The position numbers and the translations under genes were made by a program. DNA of 64,000 nucleotides, taken from contig CM061094.1 of the NCBI GenBank assembly GCA_030770545.1, positions 4,387,001 to 4,451,000 on the forward strand, read 5' to 3'. The notes below the pieces were generated by a model. It ran no database searches and was not told the origin of the DNA. It worked only from the letters and a program-made list of their open reading frames with translations. The DNA is from Macropodus opercularis (lineage: Eukaryota > Chordata > Actinopteri > Anabantiformes > Osphronemidae). Shown piece by piece: positions 38,409 through 53,300 of the stretch (position 1 is its first letter; every line of letters starts with the position of its first letter).

Positions 38409-41400
38409 AAACAGGCAGGGTAGCTCGGTAGGGGATGTGAGGGCAGGGGGTGAGGACAGACAGGCTGCACCAAGGTCACTCCTTTGTGTGTGTGTGTGTG
38501 TGTGTGACTTTTTCTATTCATGTCCACTTGTCCAGCCAGTACAGCTGATGATGTGGCCAACCTCATTTGTCATTGTTCCTTCTCTTTCTTGTAAGCAAGA
38601 TCGAAAATGTGCACCTTCATAAGTAACAAATACTCTTCTTGAAAATCTAGAATTTATCTTAGCCAAACAACCCTATACACATGGTCAGATATGGTTTTAT
38701 CCCACACATTTTAATTACAGCATTTTTGCAGTTTCGTGTTGTCTCGCTGTCTCTCGCTCTCTCTCTCTATCCAGATGGGCAGTTTGCAGGTTAACTGGAA
38801 CAGCTGGAGCTGCATTATTAGCATCCTGCTGTGAGCTCTTATTGGCTGTGCTGTTCTCTCTTTCCTGCTCTCTTTTTCCTCTGTCAGGTTTACGAATTGG
38901 GTTTTGTAGTCATGCAGAATGAGAAGAGGGCTGTCGCGAATATAGTGTGACTATAGGTGTATAAAAAATATTTTTATTCGGGATTATGACAGTATGATAA
39001 TTGATTTTGACTATGTATGATTGTGTACAGGTGAAATAATGTGCAACAACATGTCTCCAGGCTTTTGTTTCCAGTTTTTTGTATATTTAGGTATATTTGT
39101 ATGTGTGTTAGTGTTGTTGTGGAATGGTGATTGGCTTTTCAGTGTATTTGGGAGATGCAGCAGGGATAAGCCTGCTAAGTCCCCCTAAGAGTGTAGATTA
39201 AAGAAACGCACAAACACAGACACACACTGTCAGGGATAAATATATTGTAGAAACACACATACACACAGTAACAGCAGGATTGGATTAGAGCAATGATAAG
39301 CACACATACATGCATATCTGGTAGATTTAGCACCATAAAGGAATGATTAATGCATTATTAATGACGTAACAGACCTTGGCTCCCTCCCTCTTAGACTTTC
39401 TCTGTAAAGGTCCTTCCTCTCTCTCTTTATGTGTCGCACATAATCAACATACTGTGCCAAACTTTAATACTTTCTTTCCTATAGAACAAAATAGGAAAGT
39501 AAAGAGTTGTTTTCAAAGACTGATTTAGTCATTCAGAGAAACGCAAAGACAGGCAGGAGTCACCCTCTCTCCATTACCTTGACAACTCGATCAAAGCCTT
39601 AACATGGTTGCCGTGGTGATTAGCCCTGGATATAGACTCGCTTGTTAACCTGAATGGATCTGTGATTTGGTGTGTGTACGTGTGTGTGCGTGTATGTGTT
39701 ATGATAAACTGCAGCATCATTGGTTTACCAAAACCAATCTTCTTTAGTCCTATGACCATATCTGCAACCTTTTTAATAATATCCCCTTTGAACTAGAATT
39801 TTACTTCTCTTTTGGCTTGTTATCGACATGCTAAAATTTTTTTTGAATTTGTTTATTTGAAAAACAAGATTTCTTTTACGTCTTTTATCTTTTAACAATA
39901 AATCCAAATGGAAACATCTGTAGTGAAAATACCTGTAATTAATTAGGGCATGCCCTAACCCACCATTAACTTTTTTTTATAACTCCTTGTGGATGTCTAC
40001 TAAAGCTTTAAACAGAACCGATTAACACACATACTGTATGCATGTAGATGATGTGCATCCAGGGGGCTGTAGTTGTCTTTTACATATGTAAACAGATGGA
40101 GAATGGTGTGAATGCACCAAAACAGGAGGCAGAAAAGTGTATAAAAAAGGGGGTCGGTGAAGGGGTTTGTGTGTGTTGATGGTTTACTCAGACACAGTGA
40201 TTAAGCTTATTCCCTCTTGGCCACTTTCAAGCTTTCAATTAAGATTCTAAACACAAATATACTCTGCATTTATTACTCTCATCCCTGCTAACGAGCTAAA
40301 AAGAGGTGTGTGTGTGTGTGGGTGTGTGGGTGGATAGATTCTTGGGTTCCTTTTATTATTGGATGAAACAATAATTCCCTGTTTTTCTGTGAAAGTCCCG
40401 ATCGATGATTTCAAGACCAGAGTCATGATGTGGGCATCTCCGCTGTGTGAATATTAATTTAAATTTATTGTGATGTGTGATAATTCAAGACATAGACATA
40501 AGCTGCTTTATTGTACGGTCAAGTACTCTCCAGATGACACATTATGTGTTGACGTGTGCCTGTTTTGTTTGTTGGCAAAAGCAAGTGTGATCTTTCAACA
40601 TGCACTTATTACTTTATATTTTGATTCTTGGACTTTGAAGCACAGTAAATTAGCCTGATAGTTTAGCATGAACTGTCCTTACTTTAATAGTTGCTCTTCT
40701 TAGACGTTAACTGTTGATTTTTAAAAAAAGCAGGTTTGTACACTGTGAACCCCAAAACATGATAGAGCTGAACTGAAGGTATCATTGACTTCATGAGCAG
40801 ACGTACGGGGCCTGTGGCATAAAAGACTGCAACAGACTTGCAAGCCAAGAACTGATATCGATATGAACTATTAAGTCCAGTATTTTTAATGCTATAGCTG
40901 ATTGGTGTGTATTGCAGGATGTGAACGAATTAGCTTTGTGTAATATTACAGAAGGCTGATACAGTAACTAACAATGGAAAATAATTGTTATGCATAAAAT
41001 AGGTAATAATTGTAATGTAATTGCGTCCTAACAAAAAAAGACAGGTAATGATGTATGTCCATGCTTGTATGTGTGTCAGCGGGAAGGCTTTTGGCTTTCA
41101 CGGGACTGAGCGCTCCAGCTTCCTACTGTTATGTAATCTGATAGGGAAAATCCAAGCTGCTACACTCGCAGGCACATTCCAAGACACACATGCTCTCATG
41201 CCTAACACAAATATGCTCAATTTGTGCTTCCTTTCATTATACACACAAACACAGACCGGTTATCACCATATGCTGTCTTTGTCTGCCAGTGGCATGTGTG
41301 ACCATGCTTGTTTCAAACCGAGCATTTCTAGTGTAGTGTTTAACTTGTATTGTACACATTAAGGGGGTGGGGGAGGGGCACCATTAACAGTAAAGTCCTT

Positions 41401-44315
41401 TTTCATTACATTTCGTTACATTACATTTCATTGCATCATTAGCGATTATATGAAAACTGCACCTTGGTCTTCATTTAGCTAAATGGAAACATCCACCTGA
41501 AAGAGAAGGTGTAAACAAGTGATGGAGATATTAATAATTACGTCACACAGAGAGAGAGAAGCGGAGAAGGATGATGGAAGTTGAGAGAAGGGCGGAGAAT
41601 ATGTGTGGGTGTTGGATACTCATGGGACCTCAACACTGCAGCATTCTTTGTGTGTGTGTGTGTGTGAGTGTGAGTGAGTGAGTGAGTGAGTGAGAGAGGA
41701 TGAGTAAAGGTGGAGGCACTCTTGGGACCCCTCCAGCACTGCAGCAGGTTGTGTGTGATGTGTTCCCCAGCCCCCACACTATCAATGGGTCAAGCTCACA
41801 CCACCCGCATGAGCCCCCACTATACCTACAGTTGCCATAGAAACACACCTTGAGCACAACCCCCGACATAGCCTTCTTCCTTCCGTCCACTACTCCCATA
41901 TTTGTTTTTTTCTCCCATCATCTCTGTTGCTCTACGCCTGTCCATCCCATCATCCCACTCTTTTTACCTCGCTACAGACCTTTTACCTCTCTATCATTCT
42001 TTCTTTGTCATGCTCTCTCTCCCATATTGTTGTAATATCTGACTTTGCTTTCTCCTGCTCTTTCACATGCACTCTCAAACTCTCGCATAGTTTAGGAGTG
42101 TTAAGGGGGTTGACAGAAGCAGGAAAGTGGAGGAATGAGATGGGATAGGCACTCAAGGGACTCACAACATCCTATAGATAAAAGAAAGAAAGTATACTCA
42201 ATACTATAGAAAGTATATATAGAGTGTGTGTGTAATAATACTATTCATAAGTGTGATAGATTCCTATCATTCTGTGCATCTACAAACCTTTCATACAGTA
42301 GCTACGTAGGGTAATTCTGAATGATCAGTGGAAATCAAAATCTCATTGAGTTCTGGATTCAGAATTATACTCAAAAAGTGGACAAGTCAGATCACAGGTT
42401 CTAGGGAAATTCCTTGAGACAATTCAAAATGAGACTCAGTAGAGTGTGTGGCCTCCACATGTCTGTATGCACTCCCTACAATGTCTGGGATGCTTACGAT
42501 GAGACAATGGATGTTCTCCTGAGGGATCTCATCCAAGATCTGGATCAGGGCTTCAGTCAACTCTTGCACAGTCTGTGGCGTTGGTGGATGGAACAAGACA
42601 TGATGTCCCAGAGGTGCTTGATTCAGGTCTTGTGAATTGGGCAGGGCAGTCCATAGCATCAGTGCAGGAACTGGTGCTTGTGAGGCCTAACATCAGAAGG
42701 AACCTAGGGCCCACTGCCCCAGGACATGGTCTTACAGTGGGTCTGGGGATAAGTACCTAATGGCAGTCAGGGCACCTCTGGCTAGTTCATAGAGGTCTGT
42801 GCGTCCCTCTAAGGAAATGCCAGAACGTTCTCTGCGGCATCTCCAGACTCTGTCATGTCTGTTACATGTGCTCAGTGTGAACCTGCTCTCGTCCATTAAG
42901 AGCAAAGGGGACCAATGGCCAATCCTGGTAAATGCCAAATAGCCTGTTTGTGTGTGTTTGGCTGTGAGTATAGGCCCCACGTGTGGATGTTGGGTCCTCA
43001 TACAGTACCACTCTCATGGAGCAGAAACATGCACATTAGTTGCCTGCTGGATGTCATTTTGTAGGGCTCTGACAGTGCTCCTCCTATTCCTCCTTGCACA
43101 GACTATGTAACGGTTCTCCTGCTGGGTTGTTGTTCTACTACAGCCCCCTCCACATCTCCTGGTGTACAGGCCTGTCTCCTCCATGCTCTTGACACTGTGC
43201 TGGGACACCCAGCAAACCTTCTTGTCACAGTGCACATTAATGTGCCATCCTGGATTGAACCCAACTTCTGTGGGTTGCAGACACCGTGTCATGCTACCTC
43301 TAATGGAAAGAGCACTGGCAAACATCAGCCAGAAAAGATGAGGGCAGGGAAATGATCTGTGTTACAGAACCATTCCTTTATAGGGGTTGTCTTGCTAATC
43401 GCCACTAATTTCCACCTGTTGTCTGTTCCATTTGCACAATAGGAGGTGAAATTGATTCATAGTCAGTGTTGCTTCCTAAATTGGAGAGGTTGATATTCCA
43501 GAAGTGTGATGGACTTGGACTTACATTGGAATGCTCGTGTGTTCCCTTTATTTTTTTTAAGCAGTGTACACAAAAATGCCTTGGTCAGTTGTTTTATTCC
43601 CTGCGAATATGTGAAGAAATATACCCTATCTAGTTCCCAGTTACCATAAAAGTTGGCATAGCAACTAATCAAACATGCAGCTGTGCATTATGAGAACTGT
43701 GGAACTTAACTTTGGTTAATTTAATCTAAAAGCTCCTTATGTAATGCTAATTCTGTTGTATTGAAATTTGTGTTATAATAGTACTTCCTTTGTGTCAGTC
43801 CTGTCAGTTAGTTATATATAGAGAGAGAGATTAAGAAATTCCTTTCAGTACACGTGCTTCTTTGTCCAATTAATAACCAGCATACAACATTTACAATTTG
43901 AAATAGTCCTCAATAAAGGCCTGAAATAATCCCTACCTTGTTTTGATGTGCATTAAAACAATGCTGGAAAAGTTGATTTTCTGGTTGGTGGTAACAAACT
44001 CAGAGATAACCTTCACCCTGTCTGTCTCCGTCTCTCCCCTGTGTTCTCTATTCAAGCATAGGCCTCCCAGGGTTGTGTTTGTGCGTGTCTGTGTGTGCGT
44101 GCTCTGGTGGATCAAATGCACTCTGTGAGACAAAGTGTAACGGCAGGAAGCTTTACGACTCTGTCATCTCACTATGGGTTACGTAGACACACGCGCGCAC
44201 TCACACGCGCACTCACACATAGACTGGGTCTCAGAGGGGGACAGCATACTGAGACTACGGTCCCCACACACACTGATCAAAACAATGTATTTGTCAGAAA
44301 AGAGAACACTTTCAT

Positions 44316-44362
<47 letters not shown>

Positions 44363-47300
44363 GCGTTGGAGGCCTCTCTCCATGCCCTTGTTCCGGACAG
44401 CCCAATTATCTCTCTGCACCTCACTGTTTTGCCTTCAGTTTTCTCTCTTTCTCTCTAGTCTCTGTTCTTCTTTCTCTGTCTAACTCTAGTTTTGTCTTTA
44501 CTCATCTGTAGGTACTTGTTTTTACTCTTACTATAATTGATTAATTACCTTTTAAGGAGTCTTTTATAAATCTGATGACTTCATTGGTGTCATCTGTGTG
44601 TGGTGCTTTAGGCATGTATTCAAACTTTCATGCACTTACACAGGAAGCTGTGGGTATATAAAATAAGAAGTTTACTCACTCTATTAGTTTTGCACTTTAG
44701 TTGGTCCAAATCAATCTACTGTAAGATGCTGTAGGTTGCAGAGGAATAACTAATTAAATTGTTTGTTTGTTAACACTGAGTATTTCAAAATGATGGCTGT
44801 TTTGCAAATTGCTCAAAATTGAATCATTACTAATTAATTGTTTAATTATTACTTTTTCTTCCAATACTTTTTGTATGGTGAATTTGTAATAACTTTGTCA
44901 TACACCCACATTTTGTAGGAGACTAGTGAGAATACCACTGTCTAAAGTAATCAATGCTGGGTAGTAGTTAGTCAGTCATTGTGTCGATGTGAAGTTTGAC
45001 TGCTTGCTCTGATGACTTTCAAAGAAAGAGCTACCCTACTGAGGGCAAGTGCTTTAAGGTTCTTCCCAAAACTACCCCACAACACACCTTCATACACACT
45101 AAAATATGCTAATATCACTAAAGCATACGCATTTATTACCTAATTCATCCTTTGCCTCTATCTGCCTCTGTCTTTTTCTTGGTTCTGCTTTTACTGTAAA
45201 TTCTGTTCAGTTGAAACATACATTTACTACAATACATTAAGAAATATATTGCACATGCATTATGAAATATTAATGTTCTTTTTGTAAGACAAGAATATGA
45301 AACATGACAACTGATTAAGCTGGTAGTGTGGTACTCCCCCTTCTCTCTCCGTCTTTCTCTCTGTGTGACTCTCTCCATGTGACTTTCTCCTGCTGTTTCA
45401 ATCTCCTAGTAAATGATAATGAAGCTCTATCTGTCTCAGTATGTCATGGACACACAGGCGCCCCACACAACCTAGCAGCCTTTGAGGTTTGCGTGTGTGT
45501 GTGGGGGTGGACAAGGGATGCTTGGGAATCAGGACCATGCAGTATACATCTCTTCTTTATACGCCTATGTGGCACTCACTACACACACACACACACACAC
45601 ACACACACCCACACACACCCACACACACACACACACACACAGCTGTTGAGGTGGGATTAGGACACCCTTGTGTTGGCCTTTGAGGCAAGAAGAGATAGGA
45701 ATCTTTGTGTGTGTGTTAGTCTGTATGGGTGTCATGGATGTATGATTGAGGGTGTTATTAACCCTGCAATCCCCTGCAGCTCTGCAGCTGAAGTTCTGCA
45801 GACTGTTTGAAGGTGTGTGTGTACACACTTACAGAACATTAGATAAGTCCCAAAAACGGGACAAAGATTGTATGCTGTGTGAATTGGTTGTGTATATCTC
45901 CTGAATCTGTATATGTTTGTGTGTGTGTATGTGTGTGTGTGTGTCCGTGTGAAGCTCCACAAGAGGTCACAGATTGGCCCACAGAAAGACACCATCTGAT
46001 GTCTCCAGGCAGTACAGTCATATGGTGTGGAAGTGTGTGTGGCCCCACACTGTGTGGGTGTGTGGGCAACTGGGGCATTAGTCCTGTATGGTACAATAGA
46101 TGATAAGGACAACAGGCGGGAGACATGATCATCACGGGGTGCATGTGTTAAGATGTGTGTGTTTATTATGACTTCCACCTTTCATCTGGCCTTTCACCAT
46201 AGGCTGTGATGTCACTTACACCTTCTTAAAACCTTCTGTGTGTGTGCACACACACACACACACATACATATATTAATGTTATTCAGTTGATTTACTGTAC
46301 CTTTCATATAGATAATATCTAAGCTATTCTAAGAACAGAATAATCTACATAGTCTGAAAAAAATATTAAGTGCTCTTTGTACTTGGACATAATGACATTT
46401 ACTGCTAAATACGAGAACTGAAGTACTGATTGTTTAGAATGAAATTGAAGTAAAGGAAGGGTACACACAGGAAAAGAAGCTGCGTTATGTATAGTTTATG
46501 TGAAGCAAAGTAATAGGGGATAAGAGGTTTGAATTGGCCTACACAAATTAATCAGAAAGTGATGTACCAAGGGGAGGTGGAGGGAGGAATGGACAAAGTG
46601 TGGCACCAAATGAGTGACTGCAGTTGGGAAGGGCAGATAACGAGGACACAGGGAGCCAAGGAAGGATGACTATAGGAAGGGTAGATCATCCACAGCCCCA
46701 GTGGGAAGGACAGGCAATTACCAGTTGGGGCAGACATTGCACCATGGATGGGGGAGGGGGTGCAAGGGAGAAGGAACAATGAAAGGGGAGCATGTAACTA
46801 GGGAAAGACGGATATGGCACGATTGTCATAACTGATTTAGAGTTATACAAAATCTTTAATTAGAGTTCACTTGTTTTCATATGGTGCAATGTGTTTTAAC
46901 ATCAGTTCTCTCAAAACAACAACTTCAGTAGAATTATTTTAAAATTGTATTCAATTATTAAGTTTTATTAAAATTAGTTAAAAAAACTGCTGTAACAGAT
47001 GTTGCAAGATGAGTTGAATATGCATATTTCACCAAAGGCATTTTAACCTATGCCGATTTTTACATATTTCTGATCATAGGCTTAGATCCGGTATCTGCAA
47101 GAGATATCTGTTCAAGAGCATAAAATAAATAATAATAATAATAATAATACATATTCTAAAATGATGTTACATGCTTGCTATTGTTGTTCCGGTTGTGTGT
47201 GCTTAATCCAGCCTACATATGCATGTCTGTCTCCCATTTGCAGAGGAGGGCATCAATCACGAGTGCAAGCTGTGTAACCAGATGTTTGATTCACCTGCCA

Positions 47301-50300
47301 AGCTGCTTTGCCACCTGATAGAGCACAGCTTCGAAGGTATGGGAGGTACCTTCAAGTGTCCCGTGTGCTTCACAGGTGAGAGACAGACACATGCACACGC
47401 ATGTACTTTCAAGGACAGTTGCACAAATTACTCTTTGCATATTATATTATCCCTATTCTGCCTGACTTCAGCTACAGAACTAATACAGCATTACATGAAC
47501 AGTACACTCAAAAAAAGTGTTCAATGAACATGATTTTATCATAGCACCTTTAATGCATTTAGTCTTGAACATGTTATTCGAACTGTATGTATACTTTGTG
47601 CATAAGGAATAATTTTAATAGGTTTACCCAATGTTTAAGCCTTTTTATTGTTTTTAGTTAGACTAGTAAAGTCATTTAAAATGCACTCTACATCAGCAAA
47701 GCACAGCAAAGTTCAACCTTGGTGAATTAACTTGTTTCTTTTCTTAAACCACTATTGTTCACTAACTATTCTGGCTGTATAGTCTTTGCAAGGGTTGTAG
47801 ACATGTTGGAGCCTTACATTGCGCGAGAGGCAGGATTCACCCTGGGCAGGTTGCCAGTCCATATACGCCACATACAGATACAATTTGTATAGATATATAC
47901 AGTACATCACATACAGACACAGTTTTACGATTATTATTAAACCTTTTTTTGCCCTATCCGGCAGTTTAGCATGCAGCATGTACTGGGCTGGATGCTGTAT
48001 TGTGACTTACAGTTTTGCTTTTTCAGGAGTAGTACGTTAAGAATGAACTTCTCTTGATTGAAGATCTATTTTTGTTTATAATGTGGTCCATTAAAGTAAA
48101 TGTCAGCGTCGGGAATAATGTTAAGTATAATATTAATAATTGTGCTAATATGTGAGGCCACAACTGGCCCCATCTTCTGGACCCCAGTAAGAGACCACCC
48201 CATCAGGCCATAAATGTATGTGTATGTGGTGATTATTAAGCACGTTATTATTTGAATAGGTCTACATTAACGTATAACATAACATCTGATAATAGTTACA
48301 TAAATAAAAATACAAAATCTGAATCAGATTTCACACTCAATAATATTCACAATTCCTAATCCTGACCACCCATGTGACGTTGGTGCATCTGCCACATGTG
48401 TCATAGTAGGACTACTGTGCCATGAGTCTAAGCCATGAGTTTAATTGCCACATACAGGTCATGTGTCTGCAAAAATTACGTGGAATCGTGGCGGAAATAG
48501 CAAAAAAACATGGTGGAAGAGGACACTTTTAACTGCTACCACTGTATATGTTGTCATAAGCCACAAATTTGGACAACCTAACTGCAGTTACACTGTGCTC
48601 ATGAAATAAAATAGGATATGGCGGTTGTATACAAATACGGTATGCTGTTTATATATATCCATAATTTATTCTGTTTGTTCAACTGCGAGGAAACAAGGCA
48701 TCTGTTAGTTCATTACCTTTTGCCACTCCCTCATGAAACGCTGCTTCCTGTTTCCTGTAACTTATTTCCAGGGGGTGTAGACATGAGCAGTAGCGACTTG
48801 TTTTAAAATGATTCATGCTCATTTGATCAAAATGATCTCATTCACATGACATTCACATTTTTTCATTTATGTACAGTAAGAAAGAATTAATTGTGTAACA
48901 TAACATAATATACTCTTATCATTTGAACATATTTATATTTTGTTAATCAAACACTTTTCACAATTTTTGAGTGTATACATTTTAATAGTACCTATCTGTT
49001 ATCTATCTTTTCAAAATAGGGAATTTAACACTTACTCTATGTTGGTGATGATGCAAAATGCTGATAGAAGCAGCTTTCATGGCATTGGCTCCGGTACCTG
49101 TTGTGGCTCAGAAATTGCTCTCTCTGGCTTACCTGCAACAGGATATATAGTGTAAATGTGCTGTAATGGCTATAAAGTTTTAGGTTTGGGGTAAATGGTA
49201 AGGTCGCATTAGGAATATTCATTGTTTTAACTGTGGGAGTAATATTGCAGCAGGAGGCCACTGTGGGAAAAAAGCAACTGACAAAACTGTGTGTGCTTGT
49301 ATCTTGGAAACCCACTGGAGAGCTAAGACAAAATGCCTGATTGTCAAATTAAGTCTGCTCTGCATTTTCTTTTTTACTGCCCTGCTCCCCTACTCTCTCC
49401 CTCCATCCCAACTCTCGACTTTTCACCCTATCACTCTCTTTCCCTACCATTGTTGAGTTTGTCCTGTACTGTGTCCCCCTCAGGTACACACCAACATTTT
49501 AAATTTTAACTTATTCCTTGGTGGCTTATGAATTAGTAAGATGGGCACCGCTCCTATGGGGAGGCTTAATAATTCAACACAAACACACTCACAGTGAAAA
49601 CCAAAAGTTTTGTGAAACAAAGGTAGAGTAAAAAAAAGTATGAGACAACAGTGCATTGAAAGTAACAAAAAAAAAGAGATAATTTATTAATAAATATCAC
49701 AAGGTCTGCTGAGGCCAGTTCTTCCTGTTTACTCCTTCTTTCTTTTGCTCCCATATGTTTCCTTCTTATTTATCCCCTGTTTTCCAGATGGCTTTTATTC
49801 ATCTTATGTGTTTGTTATTTAAACAGAAAACTCAATTGCCATTTGGTTCAATATTTAATAGCACAGTTATTTTTATATAATTTTGTAGTCAAATCATATT
49901 TTCAGACAGAATTTTAATGACAGACCAGATTTTGGGGATTCTTATCTATGTGTTTATGTAAATGTAAATATAAATATAATGGTGCTGCTGCAGCACAAAC
50001 ACATATTAAGCAACCAGGCAGAAACCTAGTGCGCTACAGCATGCCTCTTTAAATCAATAATTAGGTGTTCACTGATGGTGTTGCTCCTTTCATCATTTAT
50101 CCTCCAATAACCATCATATTGGGCGGGATGGTGGTGTGGTGGTTAGTACTGTCACAGTGAAAAGGTCCCAGGTTTGATTCCCGGAGGCGACCGGGGGCCT
50201 TTCTGTGTGGAGTTTGCATGTTTTCCCCGTGTCTGTGTAGGTTCTCTCCGGGGTCTCCGGCTTCCTCCCACAGTCCGAAGACATGCAGTTAGCATGATTG

Positions 50301-53300
50301 GAAACTCTAAATTGCCCATAGGTGTGAATGTGTGCCTGACTGTGACTTGTGCGTCTGTATGTGTGGCCCTGCGGCAGACTGGCGATCTGTCTAGGGTGTA
50401 CCCTGCAACTCGCCCATAGCGAGCTGGGATAGGCTCCAGCACCCTTGTGGGAAAGAAGCGGTAGAAGATGGGATAGAAGACCATCATCTTATGATGTACA
50501 CTGTATAACCTAATTTTATTGTACTTCTCAGTATTTGTGCAGGCCAACAAGCTCCAGCAGCACATTTTTGCTGTCCATGGCCAGGAAGATAAGATCTACG
50601 ACTGTTCCCAGTGTCCACAGAAGTTCTTCTTTCAGACAGAATTACAGGTAGGTCATTAGATGGTTTTGATGTGAATAGGTTGTCTGTATATCGCTCTAGT
50701 TTCGCAGTGGCACGCAATCAAGAAATTAGTATATGAAGATACTTACACTAATTCAGTGTGGAGCTGGTAGATGGTGTGCCTATGGAGATTCACTGTACCA
50801 GAGAAAAGTAATCAACTGGTACAATGAACCAAAATACACATTTTTTTACTTTGATGTGCTTACTTGAAAAGATCTTCTCATTCTTATCACACATCTCAGC
50901 AGCTACTTTATTTTTTTATTACACATTAATCTCTGTATTTGTCCATCTGCCCTCTTTCCATTTGCCTATCCCCTAACTTTCTCTCTTTGTGAGGTCTGAG
51001 CAGGGTTCTGGCAAACTTCATGTCATTAAGGTCCAGACACACTTTTGTGTAAAAGTATAATAAGTCATCCTAGAGTAGGTCCTAGGCCAGCTGCGGCTAT
51101 GTCTGTCAAGATGTAAACCTTTTCTTTGACAGCAAAGAAGTGACCTATAAGCTGTGCAGGTCAAACATCAACCGTGTTAAAGAAGAAAGTTAAATCTTTC
51201 TTCAAATCTTTCCTGTGTTCACTGCTTTGACCAATTAATTAATTAATTAATTAATTAATTGTACTGCAACTGTATACTGTACAGTGTATGATGTGAAAAG
51301 GCTTCCATTATATGTTCTTTGTTAAATTAATTGACACTGTGAACAAGGACAAGTGCAACCCACAGGTGGTTGAGAAACTGATTAACAGAGAAACTTATTA
51401 ACCAGGTCTCCAGAGCTTCTTCAGCTATGATCCATTTTCTCTGCTTCTCGTATATATATTTTAATAACTGATTCATTAAGGGGAAGAAGGAGTCCTACCG
51501 ACCCTTGTTGGCAAGTGTGACCCCTGTAACAGTGCTGCGGCACGGGCAGTTGCAAAAACTTGGGCCTAGGAGGAGCTTGGTGATGAGCTTGGAGGGAGAC
51601 TATCGGTTGGCCTTGAAGCGGTTCTGGCAAACCATTCGGCGTCGGGGTACTTGGAAGTGGACTCTTCCGTCATCCAAGCCAAGGTCATCAAGGTAGTTGG
51701 CAAACTCCTTGGTGGCAAGGCATTAGGCATGGATAAGATTCACCCTGACTACCCTAAGGCTCTGGATGTTGCGGGGCTGTCTTGGTTAACACGCGTCTGC
51801 AACGTTGTGTAGAGGTTGGGAACAGTGAGGTGGTTGTCCCTCTTTTTAAAAATGGGGACAGGAGACTATGTTCAAACTACAGGGGATCACAATTCTCACA
51901 ATCACAATTCTCAGCCTCCCCAGGAAAGTCTGTTCCAGGGTACTGGAGAGATAGTCGAACCTTTCATTTCATTAATGCCCAACCAGTCTACATGTGTTTT
52001 GTGGATCTGGAGAAGGTGTTCAACTGCTTTCTGTGGGGGTTGCTCTGGCAGTATGGGGTCCGGGACCCTTTGTTGAGGGGTGGCTGGTTCCTGTATAACT
52101 GGAGCTTGGTTTTAAGTCAGACCTGTTCCCAGTGCATGCTGGACTCTGGCAGGGCTGCCCTTTGTCATTGGTTCTGTTCATCATTTTTATGGACAGAACT
52201 TCTAGGCACAGCCAGGGGCTGGAGGGGGTTTGGTCTGGGACCACAGGATTTCGTCTCTGCTCTTTGCAGATGACGTGGTCCTGTTGGCTTCTTCCGAGCT
52301 AGACCCTCAGCTTGCACTGGGGTGGATTGCAGCAGAGTGTGAAGCAGCTGGGATGAGAATCAGCACCTCCAAGTCTGAGGTCATGGTTCTCAACCGGTAA
52401 TGGGTGGCTTGCTCTCTCGGGGTTGGAGGAGAGTTACTGCCCCAGGTGGAGGTGTTCAAGTATCTTGGTGTTTTGTTCTCGAATGAGGGAACAACGGCGC
52501 ATGAGACAGACGGATCGGTGCATGACCTTAGAGAAAGGGTGAGGAGTTCTGTCGCTCAGGACGAGCTCAGAGTAGAGCCGTTGGTCCTCCGAGAGGATTC
52601 AGTTGAGGTGGCTGGGGCATCTATTTAGAATGTCTCCTGGATGCCTCCCTGGAGAGGTATTCCGGGCATGTCCGACTGGGAGGAGACCCAGGGGTAGTCT
52701 CTCCACGCCTTGGGGTCCCCCTAAAAGAGCTGGAGGAAGTGTCCAGGGAAAGGGAAATATGGGAATTTCTGCTTAGACTGCTTCCCCCGCGACCCGGCCC
52801 CAGATATGTGAAAGATGATGGATGGATAACGGATTCATAATTAATTGTCTTATTTTAAGTGTAGCTTGCATCATCACTCTCTGTGTCTGAAAGGCAGAAC
52901 AAAGTCAATACTTTGACAGTAAATCTTAGGTTTTAGCCAACGTTCTGCTAACGAGGAAAGTATTTCAATGGGAAATAAAGAGCAACAATAACAATAAATA
53001 AATAATAAATAATATTGTGAGAGAGCTGTCTCCCGCTAATAAATCGGGAAATAATGATAGTATTGTAATGCCTTATGTTACTATCTATATTTCCCAGTTC
53101 AGAATGCAGCAAATATATTACTACCTGATCAATATTATCACTAATATAATAAAGATGATCTTTACTTTAGCCTGTGTTTAGCTCATAAATAATTGTAGTT
53201 GGCGAAGAGGCAGAGGTACACCCTCAATATGGCAGTGATGTAGGATCAGAGGTTGTGGGCATATGGCTGGCCAGTCCATTTAACAGCAGGGAGACTGCTG

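Larger units (their letters stand above)
10361..47243 (+). other. znf423 intron 15, 36.9 kb
   Basis: This phase 1 intron makes up more than half of the window. No exon of another gene was recognised in it on either strand; open frames there are short and mostly microsatellite translations. It holds a LINE remnant (12.25-13.26 kb), two truncated Tc1 elements (32.03-33.03 and 42.3-43.57 kb), a 58-base tandem duplication (16276-16391), a 25-base tandem repeat (17735-17784) and many TG/CA arrays. Between these are stretches of complex unique sequence, for example 17076-17225, 26920-27005, 34180-34310, 37500-37660 and 39570-39665, which could be cis-regulatory. It ends CTCCCATTTGCAG. Confidence 0.85.

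Noticed and set aside
50174..50565. Reading frames on both strands near 50.2-50.5 kb
   Set aside because: They translate the SINE and part of exon 17 in antisense, not a gene.
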